A stretch of DNA of 64,000 bases from Flavobacterium saliperosum (GCF_900100625.1 NZ_FMTY01000005.1:62001-126000); one strand, 5' to 3'. Positions 51,219 to 60,041 are shown, numbered from the stretch's first letter. The notes: generated by a model not told the origin, from the sequence alone. Made by a program: numbers and translations.

Positions 51219-52736
51219 TTATTCATATTGTTCTTGCTCACGTTGTTCGAATTCTTCTTTCTGAACTTCCATATTTGTTATTATGGCACGTATTTCTGCG
51301 TCATAATTTGTAATCTCTACTTCGTATTTTTTAGTTTCTTCAGATACTGCTTTGTATATTAATTCATAGTTTTTTATTCTTAATTCACAATAGTGTTTCA
51401 GGATTTTATTTCTCTCATAAAATTCATCCGGTAAATCAAGACTGTCTATTTTGTTTAGTAATTTGATATTTTCATTCCAGTAATAAATGCCTTTATCTTT
51501 TATGAGCGTAAGTACTTGGTCTTTTGGAGTTTCAGGTGTAATTCGATAAATATCTAATGCCATATCTTCTATTTTTACAAACTCTTTCATGGCATTGTCA
51601 TATTCCTTAATATCATTAGGGATATTTTTGTAGACAACAAATGAAGAACAAAGAGTTAATACAGCGATTATTCCAATAGTAGAATATTTGATGTTTTTTG
51701 ATTCAGGTTTTTTTAAACTGGGAACGAAAGCATAGCCTATTAGCATTCCGCATACCAATCCCCCGATATGCGCTGCATTGTCAATTCCTCCTTTTAATCC
51801 GTATATCAAGTTGTAACCAACAAAGAATGCAATACTTGTTAATAACGCTTTTCTAGCCTTCTTCTCAATTAGATTTGTAGTCAGCATTGCAAGAAATACA
51901 CCATACATGCCAAAGATTGCTCCGGAAGCACCTGCACTGATTGTGGTCTCATGCCACCAGAGACTTGCTATGCTAGCTGCAATTCCTGCTAGTAAATAGG
52001 CAGCGACAAACCTTGTTTTTCCTAAATAGGGTTCCAGAAGAAATCCAATATACATTAAGGCATACATATTCATTAAAAGATGGAAAATCCCTATGTGTAA
52101 AAAACAACTCGTGAGAAGCCTCCACCATTCGCCTTCTAAAGTTAATGGCCTGAAATTTGCTCCCCAACTTAATAAACTTTCACTGGTAGGTTCGATAATA
52201 TTAACCCCCAAAACGACCATTAAAATAAATATCAGAATATTTAAGTTTAAAAGTATGGGGGTAATAAAATAATTATTTTTAGGTTTAAAAATTGAAAAAA
52301 AATCTGAAATTTGTTCCGAAGTGGTTTGAGGAGGTAAATTTAAAATGTCCCTTTCAACATCAGCTATCATTTCTGTTTTCAATTCTTGAAGTTTAAACTC
52401 CAAGTTTTCAGATGTAAAAGTTGGTTTTAATTTACGATATACCGAAAGAAACGCTTCAATGTTTTTTTTATTCTTACCCCAATCCATCATTTCATTTCCT
52501 GTAGATGAACTTTTTAAACACGCGTAACCATCTTGAAATTTGATTTTAACTTCAATTTCTGCATTCCATGAAAACATTCCGTTGTTTGTATATGCGATAA
52601 AACCATTTTCACTAATATAGTTAATTTCCCATTTCATCTCCTTTGCAGCTTCAGCGGCTATAACGAGAAATTGTTCTCTTGTTAATTCATTTAATGGTAA
52701 ATTTTCGATGTATTTTGGTGTAAAACCGAATGCCAT
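51219..52736 (-). CDS. Rhomboid-family intramembrane serine protease with long extra domains
   Basis: A 505-residue protein. The rhomboid core spans about residues 180-345: FRPLTLEGEWWRLLTSCFLH, HLLMNMYALMYIG, the catalytic serine in SAGASGAIFGMYG near 271 and the catalytic histidine in NAAHIGGLVCGML near 321. The N-terminal ~160 residues form a soluble domain (KEMKWEINYISENGFIAYTN) and the C-terminal ~140 residues are a helical, coiled-coil-like tail (KKYEVEITNYDAEIRAIITN). This is longer than most rhomboids. Substrate unknown. Confidence 0.85.
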   Translation of the reverse strand: MAFGFTPKYIENLPLNELTREQFLVIAAEAAKEMKWEINYISENGFIAYTNNGMFSWNAEIEVKIKFQDGYACLKSSSTGNEMMDWGKNKKNIEAFLSVYRKLKPTFTSENLEFKLQELKTEMIADVERDILNLPPQTTSEQISDFFSIFKPKNNYFITPILLNLNILIFILMVVLGVNIIEPTSESLLSWGANFRPLTLEGEWWRLLTSCFLHIGIFHLLMNMYALMYIGFLLEPYLGKTRFVAAYLLAGIAASIASLWWHETTISAGASGAIFGMYGVFLAMLTTNLIEKKARKALLTSIAFFVGYNLIYGLKGGIDNAAHIGGLVCGMLIGYAFVPSLKKPESKNIKYSTIGIIAVLTLCSSFVVYKNIPNDIKEYDNAMKEFVKIEDMALDIYRITPETPKDQVLTLIKDKGIYYWNENIKLLNKIDSLDLPDEFYERNKILKHYCELRIKNYELIYKAVSEETKKYEVEITNYDAEIRAIITNMEVQKEEFEQREQEQYE

Positions 52737-52760
52737 ATTTTAATCTTAAAGTTCATAATT

Positions 52761-52810
52761 AACCCGGAAGGAAATTGCTGACTGATTTCTATTGCAATAT
52801 CTTCCGGGTT
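52761..52810 (-). terminator. Hairpin between the TerC and rhomboid genes
   Basis: AACCCGGAAG and CTTCCGGGTT pair perfectly (10 bp) around a 30-nt loop. The T run is weak. It probably ends the TerC transcript. Confidence 0.55.
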
Positions 52811-52834
52811 TGAATCCACAATTTTGTTATGGTG

Positions 52835-53605
52835 CTATTTTTTCTTTCTCATTTTCATATTAAGAAACTCCACTGCCAGTGAAAAAGCAATGGCAAAATA
52901 CAGATATCCTTTTGGAACGGCACCCACATGCTGTCCAACCAAGGAAGCATTGGATAAGTGCATGCTTTCCGTCATCAGCATAAATCCGATAAGGATTAGG
53001 AACGCCAAACCTAAAATCTGAATGGAAGGGTTTTTATTTACGAAGTTTCCAACAGGAACCGCAAACAACATCATTACGCCCACAGAAATTACCACAGCCG
53101 TTACCATTATATATAAAGCTCCTTCCAAACCATTGGTCATACCTACTGCGGTAAGGATACTGTCTACAGAGAAGATAAGGTCAATCAATAAAATCTGGAA
53201 AATTACGTTACCAAATGATTTTGCAGCAGAGGATTTCAATTCCTTTTCTTCTTCCCCTTTATGATCCACTTTTTCATGGATTTCTTTGGTACTTTTATAA
53301 ATCAGGAAAATACCTCCGGCAAACAAGATTACTGCCTGCCCTGTAAAATCAGCACTGAACCAACCAAAGTCTACACTAAACCAAGGTTCTTTCATGGCAA
53401 TCAGATAGGTGATTCCCATTAAAAGCGCAATTCGCATGAACATGGCCAAAAACAAACCTATTTGAGTGGCTTTTTTTCGTTTTTCTTCCGGTAACTTTCC
53501 GGTAACGATAGAAATGAAGATGATGTTGTCAATACCTAATACGATTTCAAGAAACGTAAGGGTTAATAATGCTACCCATGCATCGGGGTTTAAAAATACT
53601 TCCAT
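52835..53605 (-). CDS. TerC-family integral membrane protein
   Basis: A 256-residue protein with about seven hydrophobic helices. The start WVALLTLTFLEIVLGIDNII, with acidic residues in a helix, and LLIDLIFSVDSILTAVGMTN in the second half are the TerC signature repeats (E-x-x-L-G-I-D-N and D-x-x-F-S-x-D-S). Known: TerC proteins are linked to metal or tellurite homeostasis, probably manganese export. Single gene. Confidence 0.88.
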   Translation of the reverse strand: MEVFLNPDAWVALLTLTFLEIVLGIDNIIFISIVTGKLPEEKRKKATQIGLFLAMFMRIALLMGITYLIAMKEPWFSVDFGWFSADFTGQAVILFAGGIFLIYKSTKEIHEKVDHKGEEEKELKSSAAKSFGNVIFQILLIDLIFSVDSILTAVGMTNGLEGALYIMVTAVVISVGVMMLFAVPVGNFVNKNPSIQILGLAFLILIGFMLMTESMHLSNASLVGQHVGAVPKGYLYFAIAFSLAVEFLNMKMRKKK

Positions 53606-53640
53606 AGTAGAGTTTAAATTATACTGCTGTTAAACGTATG

Positions 53641-54018
53641 TTATTCGATTTTTGTTACAGTGCCGCGTTGTTTTTTTGCATCGCCAACGAAAGCATATTC
53701 AAAAGTATACCCTTTGTCGCTGGTAGTCAGGATTTTCATGCCGATGGCTTTTTTTTCCTGCATGTTTTTTGGGTGCAATTTCTGAAGTACAAATTCACAA
53801 TCGTTTACCCAGCGCACCGATGCCGTGTCTGTTTTTCCGTCGAAAGTTTCAATCTGAAGATTTTCGGTTCGTTCGAAAACCGATTTTTTCTCTTGACCGT
53901 CAATTTCCTGAACAAATTCAAATTTACCGGTTTTGTAATCGGTGCAATTGCGCTCCTGATTGTAGCACGAAGCCAGGGTTAAAGCGAGTACCACTACTGC
54001 TAGACTGTTTTTTTTCAT
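53641..54018 (-). CDS. Lipoprotein of unknown function
   Basis: A 125-residue lipoprotein: MKKNSLAVVVLALTLASC, lipobox. The rest is a compact strand-rich domain (CTDYKTGKFEFVQEIDGQEK, DTASVRWVNDCEFVLQKLHP) with two more cysteines. I recall that such proteins in flavobacteria are sometimes labelled DNA topoisomerase IV because of the neighbouring genes; nothing in the sequence supports this. Its start lies 6 bases after the structured element at 54024-54132. Confidence 0.68.
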   Translation of the reverse strand: MKKNSLAVVVLALTLASCYNQERNCTDYKTGKFEFVQEIDGQEKKSVFERTENLQIETFDGKTDTASVRWVNDCEFVLQKLHPKNMQEKKAIGMKILTTSDKGYTFEYAFVGDAKKQRGTVTKIE

Positions 54019-54023
54019 TTTTA

Positions 54024-54132
54024 AGGAGCTGTTTCCTGCTATCCGCTGTATCTTTTTTACATCGTTCCGCTTCTTCCGCCAAGCGGAAACCCGAACCGAT
54101 AAAAAAAAGGATGCCGCTTCTATCAGGGCTAT
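54024..54132 (-). repeat. Structured flavobacterial intergenic element
   Basis: On the minus strand: AGCCCTGATAGAAGCGGCAT, CCTTTTTTTTATCGG, a hairpin TTCCGCTT/AAGCGGAA, then CGATGTAAAAAAGATACAGC and GGATAGCAGGAAACAGCTCC. The ATC-T-run and A-run-GAT parts pair, making a long hairpin. I recognise this overall layout from intergenic regions of many Flavobacterium genomes; no function is known to me. It precedes the lipoprotein gene by 5 bases in the same direction. Confidence 0.7.
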
Positions 54133-54148
54133 TTAATCGGATTAATTA

Positions 54149-54388
54149 TTATAATTCGGAGCCGTTATTTCCCTCGAATAAACTTTTCATCATGGTCTGA
54201 ATGCCTTTGTACATCAAAAAACCGGAGCCGAGGCAAAAGATAATCCCGATTCCCAAAATCGGAATATAAAACGGATGTTCCTGATTTTTAAACGAACTGT
54301 GAATTACCGACGGTCCGATAAACATCAGCGGTAAGGCATAGGCCAGATAGCGAACGCCTTTTACTAAAAGAGTTTTGTTGGTTCCCAT
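54149..54388 (-). CDS. DUF6095-type small membrane protein
   Basis: A 79-residue protein with two hydrophobic helices (YLAYALPLMFIGPSVIH and FYIPILGIGIIFCLGSGFLM) and a short acidic end. Start MGTNKTLLVKGVRYLAYALP fits the family I know as DUF6095. Function unknown. Three bases after the 151-residue gene. Confidence 0.65.
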   Translation of the reverse strand: MGTNKTLLVKGVRYLAYALPLMFIGPSVIHSSFKNQEHPFYIPILGIGIIFCLGSGFLMYKGIQTMMKSLFEGNNGSEL

Positions 54389-54391
54389 GAT

Positions 54392-54847
54392 TTAAAAGGT
54401 GATTTGAAGACCGTAGCCGTTACCGTTTGCCAAAATATTCATATTGAAATCGGTTGTGCCGGTGGATTTCAGGCCGTTATTATACAGTTCGATGGCTTTC
54501 TCAAGCCGTTTTTTTCTTCCCGACATTACCGGTATGGAAGCGGCGATACAACCCGCACCCACATAAGTAAACCCGGATGGATAATCGGCATCCGAGACCA
54601 ATCCTTTAACAAGGTCTCCAACAGTCAGTCCGATGCCCAATCCCAATAAAAAGCCTCCAACACCTTCTTTGGTTTTGGCACTTTTAAAATAGGTGTAGGC
54701 CTCATTGTTCGATTTCAGTAAGTTTTTAGTTTCATAACTGGAAATCTGAACCCCGTTTTGGTAAAATTTCCCTCTTTCCATTTTGATTTCCTGAGCTGAA
54801 GCTACAGTCAGAAGAAAAAAGCAAAGTAAAGTAAGTACGTTTCTCAT
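54392..54847 (-). CDS. Exported protein of unknown function
   Basis: A 151-residue protein with signal peptide MRNVLTLLCFFLLTVASAQ. A hydrophobic, glycine-rich segment (VGGFLLGLGIGLTVGDLVKG) follows, and a C-terminal strand region (NMNILANGNGYGLQITF) that resembles the end of outer-membrane or surface proteins. No family recognised. In one unit with murQ (10-base gap) and the DUF6095-type gene. Confidence 0.62.
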   Translation of the reverse strand: MRNVLTLLCFFLLTVASAQEIKMERGKFYQNGVQISSYETKNLLKSNNEAYTYFKSAKTKEGVGGFLLGLGIGLTVGDLVKGLVSDADYPSGFTYVGAGCIAASIPVMSGRKKRLEKAIELYNNGLKSTGTTDFNMNILANGNGYGLQITF

Positions 54848-54857
54848 GGTATTTTGT

Positions 54858-55682
54858 TTAAAGATTGTTTTTGGATAAATAGAAATCTACTGCTTTTCGA
54901 ACACTTCCTTGGGCTTCCAATAGTATTTTCGCTTCGTCATAGGCAACCGGAATTTCACTCATAATCATGCGAACGCCACGGTCAATCAGTTTTACATTGC
55001 TCAGTTGCATGTCGACCATTTTGTTTCCTTTCACTTTTCCCAATTGAATCATCGTAGCGGTGGAAATCATGTTTAAAACCAATTTCTGAGCGGTTCCGGC
55101 TTTCATTCGGGAGCTTCCGGTTACGAATTCCGGTCCTACAACCACTTCGATTGGAAAGGTTGCGGTTTGCGATAGCGGACTTCCTTCGTTACAGGTAATG
55201 CAACCTGTAGTGATATTGTTTTCGTTGCATTTTTCCAATCCGCCGATTACATACGGTGTTGTTCCTGAAGCGGCAATTCCGATGACCACATCCTTTTCGT
55301 TGATGTGCCATTCGGATAAGTCTTTCCAGGCTTGGTTGGCATCGTCTTCGGCAAATTCCACGGCTTTTCGAATGGCAGTATCGCCACCGGCAATCAGTCC
55401 GATTACCATATCAAACGGTACGCCGAAAGTAGGAGGGCATTCGGAAGCATCCACAATACCCAAACGTCCTGAAGTTCCCGCACCGATGTAAAACAAACGG
55501 CCGCCGTTTTTCATTTGTGCCACAACTTTGGAAACCAATGTTTCTATTTGCGGTACTGCTTTTTCCACGGCAAGGGGAACGGTTTTGTCTTCGTTATTGA
55601 TATTCGTCAGTAAATCGTGAACGGACATTTTTTCCAAATGTTCGTATCTTGAAGATTGTTCTGTGGTTCTGGTAAAAGCCAT
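54858..55682 (-). CDS. murQ: N-acetylmuramic acid 6-phosphate etherase
   Basis: A 274-residue SIS-domain lyase that opens MurNAc-6-phosphate to GlcNAc-6-phosphate and lactate in peptidoglycan recycling. SIS fold: GRLFYIGAGTSGRLGIVDAS near residues 61-80 and VIGIAASGTTPYVIGGL near 130; the catalytic glutamate (DASECPPTFG) and GPEFVTGSSRMKAGTAQKLV are conserved. Slightly shorter than the E. coli enzyme, as usual in Bacteroidota. Upstream gene is the ZIP transporter (20-base gap). Confidence 0.95.
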   Translation of the reverse strand: MAFTRTTEQSSRYEHLEKMSVHDLLTNINNEDKTVPLAVEKAVPQIETLVSKVVAQMKNGGRLFYIGAGTSGRLGIVDASECPPTFGVPFDMVIGLIAGGDTAIRKAVEFAEDDANQAWKDLSEWHINEKDVVIGIAASGTTPYVIGGLEKCNENNITTGCITCNEGSPLSQTATFPIEVVVGPEFVTGSSRMKAGTAQKLVLNMISTATMIQLGKVKGNKMVDMQLSNVKLIDRGVRMIMSEIPVAYDEAKILLEAQGSVRKAVDFYLSKNNL

Positions 55683-55702
55683 TCGTTAGATGTTTTTCAA
55701 AT

Positions 55703-56401
55703 TTACATAAAATACGCCAATACAATTCCCAACACTATCGCTGAAAGCTTCGCCAGGTTGAACTTATGTCCTTCGCTGGTTTCAAAAATAATGGTAGAGG
55801 AAATATGAAACAGGATTCCGATTACAAAAGCGGTAATTTCCGCCTGATAATGAATGATAAAAGGTAACTTTTCAGAAAGTACGGTTCCCAGCGGTGTCAT
55901 GACGGCAAAGGTAAGCATGAACAGTAAAATCGATTGTTTGTTTAGGTGGGACGTACTGAAAAACGTGGTTAAGATAATTGCGATAGGGAAGTGATGAATG
56001 GCAATTCCCCAAGCCAGATCGTTGTTCTGACTCACCGGCATGCCTTCCAACAACGCGTGCAGACACAAACTGATGAACAGCGACCACGGAATGTGATGCA
56101 TCGTATCGTGCCCGTGTACGTGCCCGTGTTCGGCGCCCTGTGAAAAGTATTCGAGTACAATCTGAAACACGATTCCGAACATGATAAAAAATCCGATACC
56201 TCCGTGAACATGGCCGTCAGCTTCAACATGATGTGTGGCTTCATACACCGTTGGCAACAAATGCGACACTGTTAGCGCCAATAAGAAAGAACCACTGAAA
56301 GCCAATAACAGCTTGAGGTTTTTTTTGCTTTTCGGACGGAAAAACGTGGCTATCACATAACCGAAAATAACCGAAAGTAAAGGCAGGAGTAGGTACAGCA
56401 T
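55703..56401 (-). CDS. ZIP-family metal transporter
   Basis: A 232-residue membrane protein with about eight helices. Histidine-rich loop (FSQGAEHGHVHGHDTMHHIP) between helices, and FISLCLHALLEGMPVSQNN with GIAIHHFPIAIIL, the HxxE/HHxP metal path of ZIP carriers. Imports or redistributes divalent metal (zinc, iron, manganese). It is one base downstream of the methyltransferase gene stop, so in the same unit. Confidence 0.88.
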   Translation of the reverse strand: MLYLLLPLLSVIFGYVIATFFRPKSKKNLKLLLAFSGSFLLALTVSHLLPTVYEATHHVEADGHVHGGIGFFIMFGIVFQIVLEYFSQGAEHGHVHGHDTMHHIPWSLFISLCLHALLEGMPVSQNNDLAWGIAIHHFPIAIILTTFFSTSHLNKQSILLFMLTFAVMTPLGTVLSEKLPFIIHYQAEITAFVIGILFHISSTIIFETSEGHKFNLAKLSAIVLGIVLAYFM

Positions 56402-56402
56402 A

Positions 56403-57146
56403 TTATTTAAAAATCATGATCAGACGTTCCGAATCGTTTTTATAGAATTTACGCAGTTTGTAATCGCCGAAAACATCCAAAAGATAAATTCCGGCTTCTT
56501 CCATCATCTGCTCAAAATCGCTTAAAGTTAAGGCTTTTACCTTTTCCGTGAAATGAAATTGTTGCCCTTTGTCTTCAAAATCGATTTCCTTGTAAATATG
56601 ATTGTCTTTTACGTAACGTTTGATGTGAAAATCGATGCCTTCCACCGTTTTAACTTCTTCGGGAACCAGGTTGTTAATCACATAATTGGTGTTCATAAAA
56701 TCAATTACCGCGAAACCGTATTCCGAAAGGCTGTCGTGAATGGCTTTTAAGGTGGTCAGGTTGTCCTCATCGTTTTCGAAATATCCGAAACTCGTGAACA
56801 GATTAAATACGGCATCAAACTTTTCCTCAAATGGCAAACGCATGTCGTGGACTTTAAAATGCAGTTTATCATTGGCTGCTACAGAAGCTTCCGCAATGCT
56901 GTTTTCGGATAAATCGGCACCGGTAACATCAAACCCTAACGTATTCAGATACATGGAATGACGCCCTTTTCCGCAAGCCAAATCCAGAATTTTAGCGTCT
57001 TCGGGAAGGTTTAAATAATGCGTGAGGTTGTCCATGAAATGATGGGCTTCTGCTTCATCACGTTCTTTGTATAAAATATGGTAATAGGGAGTGTCGAACC
57101 AGGAGGCAAACCAGTTTTCGGTTGATTTATTTTGTATGTCTGACAT
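56403..57146 (-). CDS. Class I SAM-dependent methyltransferase
   Basis: A 247-residue protein. ILDLACGKGRHSMYLNTLGF (motif I), DVTGADLSENSIAEA and FDAVFNLFTSFGYF are the SAM-binding motifs of the class I fold. The extra N-terminal SWFDTPYYHILYKERDEAE marks the UbiE/COG2226-like subgroup common in Bacteroidota. Substrate unknown. -7 box TAAATTTG at 57185-57178. Confidence 0.85.
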   Translation of the reverse strand: MSDIQNKSTENWFASWFDTPYYHILYKERDEAEAHHFMDNLTHYLNLPEDAKILDLACGKGRHSMYLNTLGFDVTGADLSENSIAEASVAANDKLHFKVHDMRLPFEEKFDAVFNLFTSFGYFENDEDNLTTLKAIHDSLSEYGFAVIDFMNTNYVINNLVPEEVKTVEGIDFHIKRYVKDNHIYKEIDFEDKGQQFHFTEKVKALTLSDFEQMMEEAGIYLLDVFGDYKLRKFYKNDSERLIMIFK

Positions 57147-57177
57147 GTATTCTTCTGTTGGAGGATAATTAATCTTG

Positions 57178-57185
57178 CAAATTTA
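57178..57185 (-). promoter_or_regulatory. TAnnTTTG -7 element of the methyltransferase-ZIP-murQ unit
   Basis: TAAATTTG on the minus strand, 31 bases before the ATG at 57146. Confidence 0.4.
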
Positions 57186-57288
57186 ACGTATTTTTGCCGA
57201 TGCAATCAATAAGAGGCAAGAAAATAGAAACAAGAAAAAAGAAGATGCTGAAATAACAGCTTATTGTCATTGCGATTGAAATTAAATT

Positions 57289-58458
57289 ATGGAACAGAAT
57301 TTTAAAATGATTGCCAAAACCTTTTTTGGCTTCGAAGAGATATTAGCAAAAGAGTTGCAGCAACTGGGCGCACAAAATGTCGAAATGGGAACCCGAATGG
57401 TGAGTTTCGTAGGCGATAAAGGATTTATGTACAAAGCGAATTTAGCGTTACGTACGGCCTTAAAAATCCTGAAACCCATTTACCATTTCCGAGCGTTTAA
57501 TGAAGTTAGCTTATACAAAGGCATTCAGGGTATCGACTGGTCGCAGTATATGAATGCGCATCAGGCTTTTGTGGTGGATGTAACGTTACATTCGGAACAT
57601 TTTAACCATTCGCAGTTTGTGGCGTTGAAAACCAAAGATGCGATTGTGGATCAGTTCCGCGATAAATTCGGAAAACGTCCGAGTATTGATAAGGATTTCC
57701 CCGATTTAAGAATTAACATCCACATCGACAAAGACCAATGTTCGGTTTCTTTGGACAGTTCCGGAGATTCCTTACACCACCGTGGTTATAAAACCGCTAC
57801 CAATATCGCTCCGATTAACGAAGTGTTGGCAGCAGGAATGCTGTTGCTTTCCGGTTGGGACGGTCAAGGGGATTTTATAGATCCGATGTGTGGTTCGGGA
57901 ACGATTTTAGCCGAAGCGGCGATGATTGCCTGTAACATTCCGGCGAACATCAACCGTAAGGAATTTGCTTTCGAGCGTTGGAGCGATTGGGACAACGACT
58001 TGTTCGATCAGATCCTGAACTCCTTAATGAAAAAAGTAAAAGAGTTTCATTATACCATTACAGGCTACGATAAGGCGCCGTCTGCCGTGATGAAAGCGAA
58101 GGATAACATTAAAAATGCGAATCTGGACGAATACGTAAAAATCTCAGAACGCAATTTCTTTGATACCGAAAAAGAAACACGCGGACCGTTGCACATGGTT
58201 TTCAATCCACCTTACGGAGAACGTTTGGATATTGAAATGGAGCGTTTTTACAGAGAAATCGGTGATACCTTGAAGCAAAGTTATCCGGGAACCAATGCGT
58301 GGTTTATCACGGCCAATCTGGAAGCGTTGAAATTCGTGGGTTTAAAACCATCCCGAAAAATCAAACTGTTCAACGGAAAACTGGAAGCCCGTTTGGTGAA
58401 ATACGAAATGTATGAAGGCAGTAAGCGTACGAAGTTTCAGAATAACGATAAGGAGTAG
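57289..58458 (+). CDS. THUMP-domain rRNA methyltransferase (RlmL/K N-terminal-like)
   Basis: A 389-residue protein. THUMP region (residues 1-155) begins KMIAKTFFGFEEILAKELQQ; the methyltransferase part has FIDPMCGSGTILAEAAMIAC (motif I) and VFNPPYGERLDIEM (NPPY, for N2-guanine methylation). This fits the m2G2445 23S rRNA enzyme RlmL, without its C-terminal RlmK half. The NPPYGERL loop is typical. Alternative: a related tRNA m2G enzyme. Upstream is a GTCATTGCGA repeat trace. Confidence 0.88.
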   Translation: MEQNFKMIAKTFFGFEEILAKELQQLGAQNVEMGTRMVSFVGDKGFMYKANLALRTALKILKPIYHFRAFNEVSLYKGIQGIDWSQYMNAHQAFVVDVTLHSEHFNHSQFVALKTKDAIVDQFRDKFGKRPSIDKDFPDLRINIHIDKDQCSVSLDSSGDSLHHRGYKTATNIAPINEVLAAGMLLLSGWDGQGDFIDPMCGSGTILAEAAMIACNIPANINRKEFAFERWSDWDNDLFDQILNSLMKKVKEFHYTITGYDKAPSAVMKAKDNIKNANLDEYVKISERNFFDTEKETRGPLHMVFNPPYGERLDIEMERFYREIGDTLKQSYPGTNAWFITANLEALKFVGLKPSRKIKLFNGKLEARLVKYEMYEGSKRTKFQNNDKE

Positions 58459-58469
58459 GCAGTCTTAGT

Positions 58470-58511
58470 CTTTAAACTTATAACTCATAATTTATAATTC
58501 ATAACTCGAAA
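58470..58511. repeat. ATAACTCATAATTTATAATTC-type tandem repeat
   Basis: Units TATAACTCA, TAATTTATAATTCA, TAACTCGAA lead up to the next gene's start. Period about 8-10 bases; occupies the intergenic gap. Confidence 0.6.
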
Positions 58512-58512
58512 T

Positions 58513-58749
58513 ATGACTTTAAAAACAAAATCCATCGTATATAACTTTTTAGGCTTTGCCGTATTGTTTACCATTATCCGTTTCGCTGTATTACCGGAGT
58601 TTACAAATCTTACGGGTATCTTTTTGCCTTTAACCGCTTTTGTGGTAGCAACCTTATTGGCGCCTAAATTTCAGGCCATTCAAACCAATGAAGGGGAGAA
58701 GTTGTTTATGAAATGGTTGTTTATAAAAGGAGTGAAGCAAATTAAGTAG
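58513..58749 (+). CDS. Small membrane protein of unknown function
   Basis: A 78-residue protein with two hydrophobic helices (VYNFLGFAVLFTIIRFAVL and GIFLPLTAFVVATLLAPKF) and a basic end (KWLFIKGVKQIK). No family recognised. It follows the RNA methyltransferase gene after 54 bases that hold a repeat. Confidence 0.58.
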   Translation: MTLKTKSIVYNFLGFAVLFTIIRFAVLPEFTNLTGIFLPLTAFVVATLLAPKFQAIQTNEGEKLFMKWLFIKGVKQIK

Positions 58750-58767
58750 GTAGAAAATTTTATCAAT

Positions 58768-58812
58768 AAAAAAATCCCAAATGCTGTCTGCAAATAGTGC
58801 TTGGGATTTTTT
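58768..58812 (+). terminator. Terminator after the small membrane protein gene
   Basis: AAAAATCCCAA and TTGGGATTTTT pair around a 20-nt loop. Between convergent genes, A and T runs on both sides. Confidence 0.8.
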
Positions 58813-58825
58813 ATATGTTGTATAA

Positions 58826-59530
58826 TTACTTTTGACTCTTATACAAAGGAATAAAGTAACTCAGCGTGTAATTAAAACCGGCGCCAAATTTTCCGTCATA
58901 GGTTCGGTTGAATCCCGGAATGTAAAGGTTGTCAAAGTTTTCCGGTTTTTTATCGGAAACCAAATAGTTGATGCGAACCGAAAAACCTAAATACAAATTA
59001 TTGAACAATTCGGCTTTCATTCCGCCAATAAGCTCAATCCAACTGGCATTCAATCCGTCAAATTTTGTTCCGGGGGTTATGGTGGTTTGCCCGAAATACG
59101 GATTCGTGTTGTAGATGGTATAACTGTTCAGTTCCTGTGAAAAGGAGCTTACCCCATAACGCATTCCGGCATAAATCATGTTTTCCATGTCCAGCCAGTT
59201 TTCGTAAGTGTTGTAATCAAAACCCACTTTAAAATAACTTCCTTTGGTTGTGAAATTCAACTGGTCGTCTTTAACGGTTTTGTTTTCATTTCCCAACTCA
59301 CCGGCGACGTAGATTTTTTTAGTCAGACGGTAATCACCGGTAACTTCAAATCCTTTGTAATTGTCATCGTAAAACGATTTGGTCAATCGGTGTAAATCAA
59401 GACCAACGCGAACGCCATAACGTTCGGTTCTGGTTTGTTTAACGGTATCTTTTGCCTGATTTTGTGCCAATGTTGTTAATGAAACCAACATTAAAGCGCT
59501 ACTAAAAATAGATTTTAATATGTGTTTCAT
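58826..59530 (-). CDS. DUF6048-type beta-barrel protein
   Basis: A 234-residue protein with signal peptide MKHILKSIFSSALMLVSLTT (ending LAQ). Alternating strands (YGVRVGLDLHRLTKSFYDDN, GFEVTGDYRLTKKIYVAGEL, YIPGFNRTYDGKFGAGFNYT) suggest a small outer-membrane barrel. I know this as DUF6048, always paired with DUF6452. It overlaps the DUF6452 gene by 29 bases, so both are translated in coupling. Function unknown. Confidence 0.7.
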   Translation of the reverse strand: MKHILKSIFSSALMLVSLTTLAQNQAKDTVKQTRTERYGVRVGLDLHRLTKSFYDDNYKGFEVTGDYRLTKKIYVAGELGNENKTVKDDQLNFTTKGSYFKVGFDYNTYENWLDMENMIYAGMRYGVSSFSQELNSYTIYNTNPYFGQTTITPGTKFDGLNASWIELIGGMKAELFNNLYLGFSVRINYLVSDKKPENFDNLYIPGFNRTYDGKFGAGFNYTLSYFIPLYKSQK

Positions 59531-60041
59531 TTTCGTTTTGAATGTTTGATTGCATAACCTCTATATCTGTAATCCAAAATGTGGCATCCGCATCCGTTAC
59601 AACCGGATTGTTTTCATTTAACTGAAAAACGGTTTTATAACCACAGGCTCTTGATATGAAAACATCTTCTTTTGTGTAGCTGAAATTCAGTATATCTGTA
59701 TTGCTGTCTGCTGGATTTGCAGCGCCAGAGTTTAAAGCAAAACTGTAAATAACGTTTTCAGCATTCGTCTTTAAAGGAAGACGTAGTTTTGATCCATTAA
59801 ACCAGTATTTTTGTTCTGTAATCGTTGCGTTCGGATTGAAAATAATGCCTTCATTCATTCCGTCAGCAATTACTTTCAGATTAGTTACACCCTTCAGATT
59901 GGTCGGATTCAAAGCATCATAAAACTCAATTACAACGCTTGGTGTTGTAGGAGTTCCTTCGGTACAGATATCGTCTTTTTCACAACCCCAAAAAGAATTG
60001 GCAAGCAAGAGCGAAAGGGCAATTATCTTGATTTTTTTCAT
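59502..60041 (-). CDS. DUF6452-type lipoprotein
   Basis: A 179-residue lipoprotein from ATG 60041: MKKIKIIALSLLLANSFWGC, lipobox cysteine. DDICTEGTPTTPSVVIEFYD is the DUF6452 signature I remember. Two further cysteines (DICTEG and SRACGYKT) may pair. The ATG is preceded by a repeat (60042-60074). Overlaps the DUF6048 gene, and follows rlmD on the same strand (36-base gap). Function unknown. Confidence 0.72.
   Translation of the reverse strand: MKKIKIIALSLLLANSFWGCEKDDICTEGTPTTPSVVIEFYDALNPTNLKGVTNLKVIADGMNEGIIFNPNATITEQKYWFNGSKLRLPLKTNAENVIYSFALNSGAANPADSNTDILNFSYTKEDVFISRACGYKTVFQLNENNPVVTDADATFWITDIEVMQSNIQNENETHIKIYF

Noticed and set aside
53641..54018. DNA topoisomerase IV as a name for the small lipoprotein
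   Set aside because: The protein is 125 residues with a lipobox and no topoisomerase motif.
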